A DNA stretch of 64,000 bases from assembly GCA_033064195.1 (NCBI GenBank), contig JARBJD010000052.1, forward strand, positions 266,838 to 330,837. The letters are read 5' to 3'. A program made the translations under genes and the position numbers. This document shows, one piece after another, positions 46,444 to 55,847 of the stretch. Numbering within the stretch: the first letter of the stretch is position 1; every line of letters begins with the position of its first letter. The notes beneath the pieces are model-generated. The model was given only the letters and a program-made list of their open reading frames with translations, did not search any database and had not been told where the DNA came from. This DNA is from Blattamonas nauphoetae. Its lineage: Eukaryota; Preaxostyla; Oxymonadida.

Positions 46444-48017
46444 TGTAGGCATGGCTGACCGGCCAAAAGTGCCGGTTAGTGTCACCAGAGAATACTTCTA
46501 AGGGTCGGATCTCACCAGATCAGAAAATTCAAAGATATTCATAAGAAACAAGCAAGATTCCAGATGTTAATGTCATCATCTGCGTATTGAAGTCGTGTGA
46601 TTGTCTCTGTTCAATTATCTAGACGATACATCATCTGATCATTTTGTTCTTCTCTGCGTTCTTAATGTGTTTGGTATGATTCTTTTTCATTTATTTTTGT
46701 CCTATTCTCAATTTTCTTCTGAATAGATCTCGAATGGTTCTCTCGTGATTCAATCGAAAGAATCACGAACACATTGCATGATCTGCAATTCTGCCGTCTC
46801 AGTTGAATCCCTTGTCAAATTTCCCCGTTTTCAATTCCATCATCTCTGTTTTCCCTGCACTCCCCTACCTACTGAATAGAGTCGCTTCAATCCATGTACC
46901 ACTGCTCCACACAAAGCAGATACATGTCTCTTCCCTCTCATTGATTCTACAGGATGCATTCTTCCTCTTTCAGCAACGAACGATTTCCAGAAAGTCGCTT
47001 CAGCTACACTCCCATCTCGCACTATCTCGCTGTTTTCACTCACTTCTGCCTCGGCGAGCGGAATCAGATTGGAAGGGATGTCGACACGGTCCACGACGAA
47101 CAGCAATTTCAAATGAATCACGCTGACAGATTGTGTCAAAAACAAGCTGCTCGTTCGACTCTACGTTGTCGTCTGGAGATGGAGGAACGAGACTGTTTGA
47201 GCTCGGAACAGGATAGAACCAGACCGTGGCAGATACGATATTCACATCGTGCTCGTTCTCTGCGAAGGGAGGGGCTCTCTCCGTAGTGCTCTCTTCGACG
47301 GGGATATTCACAATCGAAGCTGGGATGACATTCGAGTCATGTTCAGAGACTGGGAGTTGATCGGCCTTGTTTGTGACAGCTTTGTCGCTGGCCTCAGTCA
47401 TCACCGAAACAAGTATGGCCTTCATTGCACCTTTCTCACTCACTCCAACACCAGCATTGGTGAACATACATCGATGATGGAACACAGTGAACACATCCGA
47501 CGGGGTTCGCGAATTCGAGTGGGTCTGATGGAAAGATGTGTGGCTTCTCTGTGCGTTCTGGCTCCTCAATCAATCATGCTCAGATCAGACTGGCAGCGAA
47601 TGGCTGGAAAACAGAAAAATTGCTGAATACGATCACCATCGAACTACAAACAGCACTCAAACAATCAACACTGTTTTTTTATGCTTTTCGAATCTCCCAC
47701 TTCATGAATTGACAATATGTGAATTGACAGACAGATCGAACCCATTGATCACACAATTACTCTTCACGCTCTAAATTCAAGTGTCTGAGCGTTCTTTCCT
47801 GTTGATTGTGATGAAATTGTCATGAATAGAGGAAAATCAGTATCTGGTTCCTTGTTTCTGTCACAGATCAGGTGAAACACTTCTTTCTCGGTTCAGCTTG
47901 CATTTTCTTCGGAGAAATGGCAAGTCCAGATTATGGGTTCCGAACTTTCTCCGGTCAGTGACCGTCAGTACTTTTCGGCGAAAACTGACCAGTCAGTGCC
48001 GGTCAGACAAGCCTACA
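46444..48017. mobile_element. small element with diverged inverted termini
   Basis: Starts TGTAGGCATGGCTGACCGGC and ends with the inverse pattern (GCCGGTCAGACAAGCCTACA). A subterminal block (CCAAAAGTGCC.../...CTTTTCGGCG and GTGTCACC/GGTCAGTGACC) also pairs. The CTGAC/GTCAGTGAC vocabulary and ATGG(C/G)TGACC tip resemble the ends of the 3.7-10.9 kb element, so they may be one superfamily. No target duplication is visible. The interior contains overlapping frames on both strands near 46950-47630 (a minus-strand 177-codon frame with EASDKAVTNKADQLPVSEHD). No transposase or known domain is recognised. Confidence 0.5.
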
Positions 48018-48220
48018 ATAATGACGCAATTCTGAATGAAAACTGTTGTTTAATTGATAGAATCGATCAACCATGCCTAGTTTTCTGAGAAAATCAAAAA
48101 AATCATTGTTTTGATTGTCAAAAAGTGATCACGAACGAAATCAGGAGCGCTGTCACGAGCTGGGTATCTGACACAAAGTTTGACAACTTTTGCCCAAAAG
48201 TCGATTCTCAACATTTTTCA

Positions 48221-48850
48221 ATGAATCAAAAGACAAAGATCATTCCAAACAATGAAGATGATGTCGAATGGGATTTAGAACTGGCATACGCTGGATCTGT
48301 GATTGAAGAAGAAGACCTTCGAGTAGATATTGCGCGATGGAGTTCATGGCCGAAATTCAGACACCCCCACCGAAACGAGTTGATTTTCCAACTACAAATA
48401 GGGACTGGAGTCTTGCACGTCATTTGTGTGGCTTACTGGGCCTCACATCTGTCAAAATCTGTTCCCTCCATTACGATACCAGCTTTCCCTACAACTTCAA
48501 CCCACCTCCAACGACATATTGAAAGAACAAGACACTTCAATGCAATTCAATATGGGTCAGATTTTTTGACATCAATCAAAAGTTCAACACTCACAAACAA
48601 ACAAAGCAATTACCCACTCTTGTCGCAGCTTGAGCAAAGATTCGAAACTGTGTCAGGGGAGCAAAACTCTGTCGTGCTACAGTGCGCACGAAATCCACAA
48701 AGTGTGAGGAAATCCACAAAATTGAGGTATGATTTTTCCCATATTTCAAAATTTCTCCGAACCCACAATTTATTGGGTCCCACTTTTTTATCCCAATTCA
48801 CATCTCAACTCCGGGAGTCTATTGAGGTAGAAATCGAACCTCCAAAATAG
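48221..48850 (+). CDS. hypothetical protein (209 aa), possibly retroelement-derived
   Basis: Open frame from ATG 48221 (MNQKTKIIPNNEDDVEWDL) to TAG 48850. The upstream extension to 48125 has no ATG. The composition is normal and it has a conserved-looking central part (RHPHRNELIFQLQIGTGVLH), but I know no matching family. It lies upstream, on the same strand, of a short helical frame (49557) and a reverse-transcriptase fragment (50064), so all could be pieces of one decayed retroelement. That link is inference only. Confidence 0.35.
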   Translation: MNQKTKIIPNNEDDVEWDLELAYAGSVIEEEDLRVDIARWSSWPKFRHPHRNELIFQLQIGTGVLHVICVAYWASHLSKSVPSITIPAFPTTSTHLQRHIERTRHFNAIQYGSDFLTSIKSSTLTNKQSNYPLLSQLEQRFETVSGEQNSVVLQCARNPQSVRKSTKLRYDFSHISKFLRTHNLLGPTFLSQFTSQLRESIEVEIEPPK

Positions 48851-49174
48851 GATCCCTGGCCAGGGGCGCCTATTAAAGAACCACCCTTTTTGGACTCCTA
48901 AATAAGACAGCCTTAACATTTCAGCTTCGGGGACCCAAACTTGGTTTTATCATATCTCCACAACCAGACGTCGTTCGGAGATGCGGTTTTCACCAACATG
49001 GATGGTTTGCTGGAAACAACATTTTTGAAGAGTCCTGATCGTTTCCGACTATTTCCTGTCCTCGAGATTTTTCCCAATTTTGGACCCATCTCTCGAAATT
49101 GATCCCTCATTCTGACTCTGAGAGTCCTCTATCTCACAGCCTTTCATTTCATTGAGTCGTCGATGTGTCTTAAA
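48851..49174. other. intergenic, no gene seen
   Basis: No convincing frame. A 65-codon minus-strand frame (48913-49110) has no recognisable features. Confidence 0.4.
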
Positions 49175-49516
49175 CCCGGTCCGTGTCAACAACCCGGAAC
49201 CTGGGGCTGAAACAAACCGTTTTGGTCAAACAGAGAGAAAAAATAAAAATTGTGTTTTATCGATCTTAACGTATCGGAGAAAATCTAACAAAAACCTTGT
49301 TTTAGAAAAGAATTTGTTGACAAATTTTGATATAAAAATGTTGGGGATTTGGAAAGTTGTAAAAAAACCTTATTGTTCTCGACAAAACCTTCATTTTGGG
49401 GAAAAACCAATTTTGTTTGTGAGGTTTTCTCAATATTTTCACGATAAAAATGCGTTTTACTTGTCTTAAAACGGATTGTTTCAGCCCCAGGTTCCGGGTT
49501 GTTGACACGGACCGGG
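49175..49516. mobile_element. palindromic MITE with 41-bp perfect inverted repeats and TTAA flanks
   Basis: The first 41 bases (49175-49215, starting CCCGGTCCGTGTCAAC) are the exact reverse complement of the last 41 (49476-49516). Pairing continues imperfectly inward (CCGTTTT) and outward (GATGTGTC / GACACATC). TTAA stands at 49170-49173 and 49517-49520, the target duplication expected of piggyBac-type transposition, although the symmetry also extends beyond it. The ~260-base AT-rich interior is noncoding. A miniature non-autonomous element fits best. Confidence 0.8.
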
Positions 49517-49556
49517 TTAACGACACATCTATCAAATCGATGACTGTAGCGATTCG

Positions 49557-49868
49557 TTGGACTTGGATAATCACTTCCTTCATGTCAGCTTGCAACCACA
49601 TCAAATCCTTCAAAGTTTTGCCGTAACAGCACAAAGCTTGTTTCAAATGCACATTCCGAAGTTTTTGCCTAGCAGGATCGACACGATCGCCAAGTCAGCA
49701 GTTGACAGTCTTCTCGTCGCCATTTCTGCACTGTCAGAGTTGTTTGTGAGCATGAAGAAGTTGAAAGTTCCAGATGAGCTGCTTCAACAGTGTACCCCAG
49801 TTGTAAGCTGTGTCGCTGATGTAGTGACTAATGTACTTGCACAAAGATACCTCCGCAACAAACGATGA
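49557..49868 (+). CDS. short helical frame of unknown origin
   Basis: 103 codons from a TTG; the first ATG is about 30 codons in (MHIPKFLPSRIDTIAKSAVD), and it ends LAQRYLRNKR. Predominantly helical and charged. The opposite strand (49302-49652) also reads open, so coding strand is uncertain. Its position just upstream of a reverse-transcriptase fragment would suit a retroelement gag-like remnant, but no motif proves it. Confidence 0.25.
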   Translation: MDLDNHFLHVSLQPHQILQSFAVTAQSLFQMHIPKFLPSRIDTIAKSAVDSLLVAISALSELFVSMKKLKVPDELLQQCTPVVSCVADVVTNVLAQRYLRNKR

Positions 49869-50063
49869 GAGGGTGTTGTTCAGGCCCTCTAAATCCAGAC
49901 TGAGTTCGGGGAATCTCATGTCTTCACAGGTGTCCGACAGGACCCGGACTTTTTTCGAGGGGAGGGGGTGAAAGTCATCTTGTTTTGAAAATTTGTGAAA
50001 TGGTGAGTTGAATCTGTGAGAAAAAGGGCCAAATCCACTCCAAATCGATCTCAACATGGAATT

Positions 50064-50289
50064 GTCATCTTGAGATCAGTCGATCCCAATTTCTGCAGGA
50101 TTGACCTCAAGATGCAAAGCCCTGTTCATGATACCCAAGAAGGATGAAACGAACCGGAAAATTCTGGATTTAACTCAACTGAACGAGACGATCAAGGACA
50201 GGAGCTTCAGACACGAAGACTTCTCGACACTGAAATTGATGATTCAGCCCAAAGACTTAAAGACAAACATCGACCTAACGCAAAATTGA
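50064..50289 (+). pseudogene. reverse-transcriptase fragment of a retrotransposon
   Basis: The frame reads ALFMIPKKDETNRKILDLTQ, then FRHEDFSTLKLMIQPKDLKTNIDLTQN. This is the N-terminal finger/palm region of retroelement reverse transcriptases: PKK-dG-xxR-xxxDL-xxLN, then FxxE-xxTLxxLI-xxxD-xxxxIDL. The style is closest to DIRS/Ngaro- or Ty3-like enzymes. It stops before the YxDD catalytic box. Bases to about 51250 on the same strand hold only short frames that could be later parts of it. A degenerate copy, not functional. Confidence 0.65.
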
Positions 50290-51301
50290 TAGGGAAACTG
50301 AATTCCCGACATCAATAGCACAGTCAAGATGTCAAGACACATTCTCAAGAAGGAGAGAATCTCGAATCTCAAAGTGCGAATCGACAATTCAACCACAAAG
50401 ATCAATCTGCTGGAGGATGTGATTTTTGAAATGGGACTGTCTTTTGATAATTGTGTCAGAATCTGAACAGACGGGGACAGCAGTTTAAACACACTTCTGG
50501 TCTTGTCAGATCAAATTCCACGAAACCTGGGTCATTGAACCTCAGTACATGATGAAAACCTGATATCAATCACCAGAATATGAGACTTCGAATCCTGGCC
50601 CACGCCAAAAAATCATAATCACTCTCATCGGCATGATCTCGAAACCTGTCGTCATCCAATCCGACTGTCCTCACGGCGAAGCAACTGAAGAAATACGAAA
50701 AGTGGGCGAATCGACCGGAATGTCTGCATCTGGCGGACAGGATCGATTCATTCACCAGATCACAAAACTCACATGAAGTAAAAAACGTTCACAACCGAAC
50801 TGGAACGACATCATCTTTCAATCCGAAAACTAGTCAAGCTAATCCATGTGCGTTGGACTACCTGAAAAAAAAACTTTGATATCACCAACCACGATCAATA
50901 TTCTCTGGTATAGAAAGGTATTGGCTGAGGTACTTCCCGATGCGATCCGACTCGGTTTCCAAAACTCCCTGATTCTTGGTTGTTTTCGACGAACGTGGTT
51001 AAAACCAACAGCACTTGAACCTCTCTTGGAATCAATCAACACCAAACCCCCCAGAATCGCCGAAAGATGATCAGATAGGTCAAGCAAACGTGCACCATCT
51101 CTTCGATACTTTCTCTCTCCACCAAAACGAGATACCAACACACCCGATACTTTGCACCGTCCTCATACTCGATGAAACCCGAAAGCAGTGTGCAGATACT
51201 GACACTCAGAACGAATTGCTAGAGCTCCAGTTAAGATGGACCTTGAAAAGTAAAATAGCTATCATATGAGAGAAATCGTGACAGTGAGGGAGATCCAACG
51301 T
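50290..51301. other. probable retroelement debris
   Basis: Short plus-strand frames (for example 50846-51070 and 51015-51269) are protein-like but unidentified. No intact gene. Confidence 0.35.
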
Positions 51302-51735
51302 TCATTTCAAATCACCAAAGAAACATTTTGGATCGTCAGTCATCCCTGAGAAAATGAGAAGATCTTCAAGATTGATTGACACACGAATTGGTACATCAAT
51401 CGTGTCTTGAAACACTCCTGTTCCAGACGTCGTAGTACAAACCGAAAGTGTGAGACAATGATTTCGATTCTCTAATTGACTCTTCGGTTTGATCATGTTG
51501 TTTATGGGGGACTCCATTGAGACATCATTGTTTGTTGTACTGATGATTCTCTGATTGTTGTAAAGAAAAGTAAGGTCACGAAAGATTGATGCTGATTGTT
51601 TGAGTTCAACGAACAAGAAGATTCTCCCATTCATGTCTGATCCGATTTTCACACCACTTTTTTAACAATTATTGACCTACACAGTTGTTTTGATTGTGAA
51701 CGAAATGAAGGAATCATCGATTAGTAGTGGTATAA
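51302..51735 (-). pseudogene. decayed copy of the first capsid-like gene
   Basis: In the minus strand, DDSFISFT, GRIFLFVELKQSASIFRDLT, NNQRIISTTNNDVSMES, TTSGTGVFQDTIDVPIRVS and FSGMTDDPKCFFGDLK match residues ~85-280 of the capsid-like protein at 57590-59455. It carries two stops near 51660-51680 and an internal deletion of about 26 residues (the block PWQNAWNHDESVAGVYIPFSD region is lost). Neither end of the gene is present. With 112-1044 this shows at least three copies of the viral module around this locus. Confidence 0.85.
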
Positions 51736-52024
51736 GCGAAATGGGAACCAAACTGGCATAGGTGATACTCCTAGGAGAATTGGAACGAGAAATCATTTTG
51801 AATCTCAGAGCCAATTGATTGTTTTTAATATGACTCATTCTAATTTCCATCTCACTTACTACTGAAAATATTGACATTTCAGAGTAGTCAATATTTGGCC
51901 GTAAATTCAAAAATAAAGGCGAAAAACGGACCTCTTGAAAAGTGTCTTTTTTGAAGCAAATTTTGAGTACTTTTAGAAAACAACGTCGATTTCTTTTTTT
52001 ATTCAATTTTTTAATTTGTATAAA

Positions 52025-52618
52025 ATGAGCAGCGTCTTGACACCAACACAACTACTGGAAATTTTGGACAAAGAAGATTTGAAAATGAAATCACCTCCAA
52101 CTCTCAATCGACAAGGAACAACATATCTCACTGGAAGCACTTTCGAATACTATCTTGAAGAAAAACCAGATGAAACTTGTCAAGTGTACGTCAATAGTTT
52201 CGTCAAAGGATACAGACCACATCTGAATCGCCAGAAATATCTTCGACCAGCAAATCGTTGTACAAAAGAGAAGCTTATTGAATCAATGAAAAATGAGAAT
52301 TGTGAACTCATTTCTGAATACACTCATTCAAGTACTCCAGTACCATATCGACATGAAGGAATTGAATGGATAGTAATCCCATCAAAATGGATGAAAGGAT
52401 TCAGAACTCATCAGAACAAACGAAAACGATACACACAATCGTTTGTTGAAAATGAATTGAAAAAAGAGAATTGTGAACTCATTGGAACATACACAAAGGT
52501 ACTTGAGCCATTCAAATATCGCGATTTACGAACAAAGAATGAGTATTACGTTCGCTTGGACAATTGGTTGTATTTTGGAGACCGTCCTCACTTGAAAAAG
52601 TACCATGAAAGGTCTTGA
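52025..52618 (+). CDS. 197-aa viral-module protein with ENC-type repeats
   Basis: Starts at the ATG at 52025, directly after a T-rich promoter-like block (TTTTTTAATTTGTATAAAATG). It contains related repeats at residues ~81-128 (KEKLIESMKNENCELISEY, then W-MKGFR) and ~139-189 (VENELKKENCELIGTY, then WLYFGDRPH), plus a partial copy at 41-66 (VNSFVKGYRPH). The same unit occurs at the start of 54325. The layout (helix, ENCELI-x-EY strand, YRHEG strand, W-x-GxR) is reminiscent of the DUF723-like DNA-binding zinc-ribbon repeats near homing nucleases, but the cysteines are absent. That comparison is weak. Function unknown; possibly the foot of a spike or a DNA-binding virion protein. Confidence 0.65.
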   Translation: MSSVLTPTQLLEILDKEDLKMKSPPTLNRQGTTYLTGSTFEYYLEEKPDETCQVYVNSFVKGYRPHLNRQKYLRPANRCTKEKLIESMKNENCELISEYTHSSTPVPYRHEGIEWIVIPSKWMKGFRTHQNKRKRYTQSFVENELKKENCELIGTYTKVLEPFKYRDLRTKNEYYVRLDNWLYFGDRPHLKKYHERS

Positions 52619-54324
52619 AACTACTGAAAATCTATTTTTGACCACAAATCAATGAAATCCAATGTGAGAACCATTTCGAAAAATTCTGAAAAAAATTCTA
52701 AAATCTCGGGGACACTGTCGGTCCTCGATCAAGACAATCCTGATGAAAATCGGTTGAGAATTCGTCGAACTGTGTACCGAACTTAGGTCCAAAAAGTGGC
52801 CAAAAAAGTCGATGTTCGGATTTCGCCACTATGAACACCTTTATGTCTCAAATTGTGTTCAAACACGTTCTAAAATTACGAAATTGATGTTGATAGGTGA
52901 AATTTTAGGAAAAACGCACTTTTGAAAAAAAGTTTGATCCGACCCCACAACATATTTTGAAAATGACAAAATTTTTAAGGAGGAGAAAGTGACGTCTCGC
53001 TCTTCTCCTACACGTCACTTTTCGCCCTCTGATGGTCTCAAAACATGTCAAATCGATAGTTGACAGGTATTCACGTCATTCGGTTTTGACGATCCTGGAC
53101 ACACGATCGTTTTCACAATTTTTCATCAATTTTCATTTTAACCGATTTTCCTTCAAACCACTTCGCAATCGTACTAAAACAACCCTTTTTTGAGAATTCT
53201 GGTTTTACACCACCTATAGTTCTCTCTGGAGGGTCGGTTTTTCGATCACACTTGTGACGACACATTTGCACCAACATTTTGACACTATAGATTTTTTGAT
53301 CCGATTTTCACTGCAAATCCTTCTTTCTCGCGGTATGAGTAAGGTGTGCTCAAATTTTGAGGAGATTTTGTCGGATAGTTCTCCCATAAAGTCACTTTTT
53401 CATGTTTTCACTTCTCAACTTTTGACCGTTTTTGTCACTTCAAAACAGGCTGTAGTCCCTTTCATTTCATCACTTTTGCTCCCCATTTCACATCTGATCT
53501 CTTCACCATTCCTCTTCATTTTGCTCATATCACTTCCATTTTGTGGGCCGTTCTCACTTCACTAGCACATCATTTTAGTCAACTTTTCATCACTTTTTTC
53601 ACAAAAACAGAGTAAAAGAAAGCGAAACAAGCATGAATGAAACGGGCAAGTTTGAAACTGAGAGGGAAATTGACGATCGTGAAAACTGTGTGAAATGTGA
53701 CACCAATAGTGAAAATTAGGTCTGTGTTCCGGTTTTTCTCTCTTAAAAACAACGAAAATGATTCAAAAATGTACGTGATATGATGAAGATTACGGAAAAA
53801 TTCCGAGATATGAAGTGAGCCGTTGAAAGTGAGATCTCTGCAGAATGTCGGAATCTTCACTTAACGGGAATTAGTGTGTTATATTCGAGAAAAAGTTTAG
53901 TTGAAAGAAACATGAATGAAGTGGTTAAAAACAGCAAACAACGAGAAAATGAAGACGGAAGTGAGACCAAAAATGAATCAATGACAAGTGAAAATGTAGT
54001 GACAATTCAACAAAAAACAGAGAAAACCAAGCTGAAATAAGATAAAAATGATGTCGATATGATGAAGAATAAATAAATGTGCAAAGATCTGCACCCGGTT
54101 GTGAATCGCTCAATAACTCTGCAAAAGTCCGGAATCTTCAAAAAACGGAGGATACGATCATGATCTCCAACTTCAGGAGATTCCGAAACGCGAAGAATCA
54201 GAACGAAACTATCACTTGTGAGAAATGAGTGATCGAACCCATTGATCCTCGTTTCTGATGAAAAATCCAAAACTGAGAAAACAACGAAAGAAAATCTAAT
54301 TTGGAATTTTTTAATTTGTATTAA
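52619..54324. other. gene-poor stretch inside the viral region
   Basis: AT-rich, with short frames on both strands that look like low-complexity shadows. 53620-54150 contains a diverged tandem repeat (listed). No gene is supported. Confidence 0.45.
53620..54150 (+). repeat. diverged tandem repeat, ~280-bp period
   Basis: Two units starting near 53620 and 53900 share ACATGAATGAA, GATATGATGAAGA, and a closing CTCTGCA(A)A-x-TCGGAATCTTCA / CTGCAAAAGTCCGGAATCTTCA followed by ACGG. Moderate similarity by eye. Confidence 0.45.
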
Positions 54325-54537
54325 ATGAATCCAACTGCAGTGTACAAAGAAAGACGTCGAGTATGTTCAGAACAAGCATTAATTGAATCAATGAGAGAAG
54401 AGAACTGTACGCTGGTCTCTGAGTATGTCAGAAATAATGTGCCGGTGACGTATGTTCATGAGGGAATCAAGAATTTTATTTTCAATGAAAGAGCAAACAG
54501 AAATGAATCGACAAAAATACAATTCACAAATGATTGA
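54325..54537 (+). pseudogene. ENC-repeat N-terminal piece of the S74 protein gene (frameshifted)
   Basis: Begins at an ATG with the promoter-like block TTTTTTAATTTGTATTAAATG. It encodes one repeat (QALIESMREENCTLVSEY, then YVHEG) like those of the gene at 52025, and then runs out of frame. The chaperone-ending frame opens at 54452, so an indel around 54470-54540 probably splits what was one gene: ENC repeat, coiled stalk, S74 domain. Confidence 0.55.
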
Positions 54538-55384
54538 GAAAATGATTGATCATAATCTCTCGACAACCAACGAGAATACAGCAGTGATTGAATCACTTCA
54601 GAAGACAACAGAAGCACACAAGACAGCGATATCATCAATCCAAAAAGTGGTGAGCACAAATGGATCGATCACGACACCAACAATCGGAGGATTGATTAAT
54701 GTGAATGGAGCGAAGTGGAATATCTCAGAAGGATCACTTCCGAAGTATCCTGGAACATATCCAGCTTCAACATTTAAGTCTGGCATTTCAATTTCACAAT
54801 CGCTTTCAGAAACTTCAGGAATTCAGTTCAATGGTGATGGTATCATTATGTGGTCACCGTGTGACTCATCAGCTTTGTATTACTACGATGAAGATACTGG
54901 TTCAGGAGTGTTTTCAATATCCACAACGGGAAGTTTTTCTCAGCTATCAGACAGAAGAGTGAAAAGAAATATTGAGCCATATCCTGATGTTCTTGAACAA
55001 CTGAATAAAGTCGAAATTGTGCAGTATCAATTCAACACATTCGACTCGAAGATCAACAAAGTGACAAAACAAATCGAGAACGAAACTGATGATGAACACT
55101 TGAAGAACTGCAAAGAGAAATGTGAATGCTTGAAAAAGGAGAGAGAGAAGAAACACATTGGTGTGATTGCACAACAGATCCAAGAAATCTTTCCTGAAGT
55201 CGTGAATGATTCCAATCCAGATTGTCTTCAAGTTGATTATGCAGAACTCTCTTGCTTCTGCGTGAAAGCAATTCAGGAATTATCCTCTATCGTCGGACAA
55301 CAACAGACACTCATCAATGAACTAATCCAAAAATATAATTCACTGATCGACACAATGACTAGTACCATGACTACGTCATCATAG
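54452..55384 (+). CDS. spike/fibre-like protein with C-terminal Peptidase_S74 chaperone domain
   Basis: 310 codons. Residues ~15-60 are a polar helical/coiled stretch. Residues ~70-160 are Gly/Ser-rich beta (NGDGIIMWSPCDSS). From ~163 there is the intramolecular chaperone auto-processing domain: QLSDRRVKRNIEPYPDVL, then HIGVIAQQIQEIFPEVV, DYAELSCFCVKAIQEL, and a C-terminal coiled coil. The Ser-Lys dyad of the family is present at Ser166 and Lys171 with the usual spacing of five. In phage tail spikes and in MYRF this domain drives trimerisation and then cuts itself off. Inferred role: assembly of a trimeric virion spike. It converges on the 136-aa gene with 12 bases between stops. The true start may be 54325 (see that entry). 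Confidence 0.8.
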   Translation: MFMRESRILFSMKEQTEMNRQKYNSQMIEKMIDHNLSTTNENTAVIESLQKTTEAHKTAISSIQKVVSTNGSITTPTIGGLINVNGAKWNISEGSLPKYPGTYPASTFKSGISISQSLSETSGIQFNGDGIIMWSPCDSSALYYYDEDTGSGVFSISTTGSFSQLSDRRVKRNIEPYPDVLEQLNKVEIVQYQFNTFDSKINKVTKQIENETDDEHLKNCKEKCECLKKEREKKHIGVIAQQIQEIFPEVVNDSNPDCLQVDYAELSCFCVKAIQELSSIVGQQQTLINELIQKYNSLIDTMTSTMTTSS

Positions 55385-55396
55385 AAATGCGAAGCA

Positions 55397-55807
55397 TTAA
55401 TACTCCAACATGAGATCAACCAGAAATTCATAGTACTCTTTGATTATTTTTCCATTGATTGTCTCTGATGTTTCCATCTCAATTGATTCACCAGAACTGT
55501 CTTTGAACCAGATCTTCACAATTGATTGTCGAGTGCTTAATTCCCACTTCTTTCGCTTCGCAATCTGTTCGTTACAGAAAGCAACATATGAATCATTGAA
55601 GGCATCAGTCTGGATCCAATCACCGTGGATTGTAATATGCTGAGGAATGTCTTTTGAAATGACTGTCGATGCATCACTAATCTCTTCCTTCACATGGATG
55701 AGTTTACAGTCGAGGAAATGAACATATTTTTGGTTTCGAGAATTGGTAAAATCAGGAGGGAGTTGAGCAGTGTGAGAATTCTGAATTGAGAAGTAACGTT
55801 TGACCAT
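55397..55807 (-). CDS. 136-aa viral structural-module protein (copy 2)
   Basis: Near-identical to 1088-1498. The ATG at 55807 follows TTTTATTTTTGTTTAAAACA and a TAAATG junction. It lies 40 bases downstream of the second capsid-like gene on the same strand. An all-beta appearance and fixed position after the capsid gene suggest a capsid-associated protein (penton- or cement-like); no family match is known to me. Confidence 0.7.
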   Translation of the reverse strand: MVKRYFSIQNSHTAQLPPDFTNSRNQKYVHFLDCKLIHVKEEISDASTVISKDIPQHITIHGDWIQTDAFNDSYVAFCNEQIAKRKKWELSTRQSIVKIWFKDSSGESIEMETSETINGKIIKEYYEFLVDLMLEY

Positions 55808-55847
55808 TTATGTTTTAAACAAAAATAAAATATCATATTTGTTCTAT

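Noticed and set aside
53254-53565. 103-codon plus-strand frame
   Set aside because: Phe/Leu/Ser-rich product of a pyrimidine-rich strand, no start context or viral promoter block, competing antisense frame.
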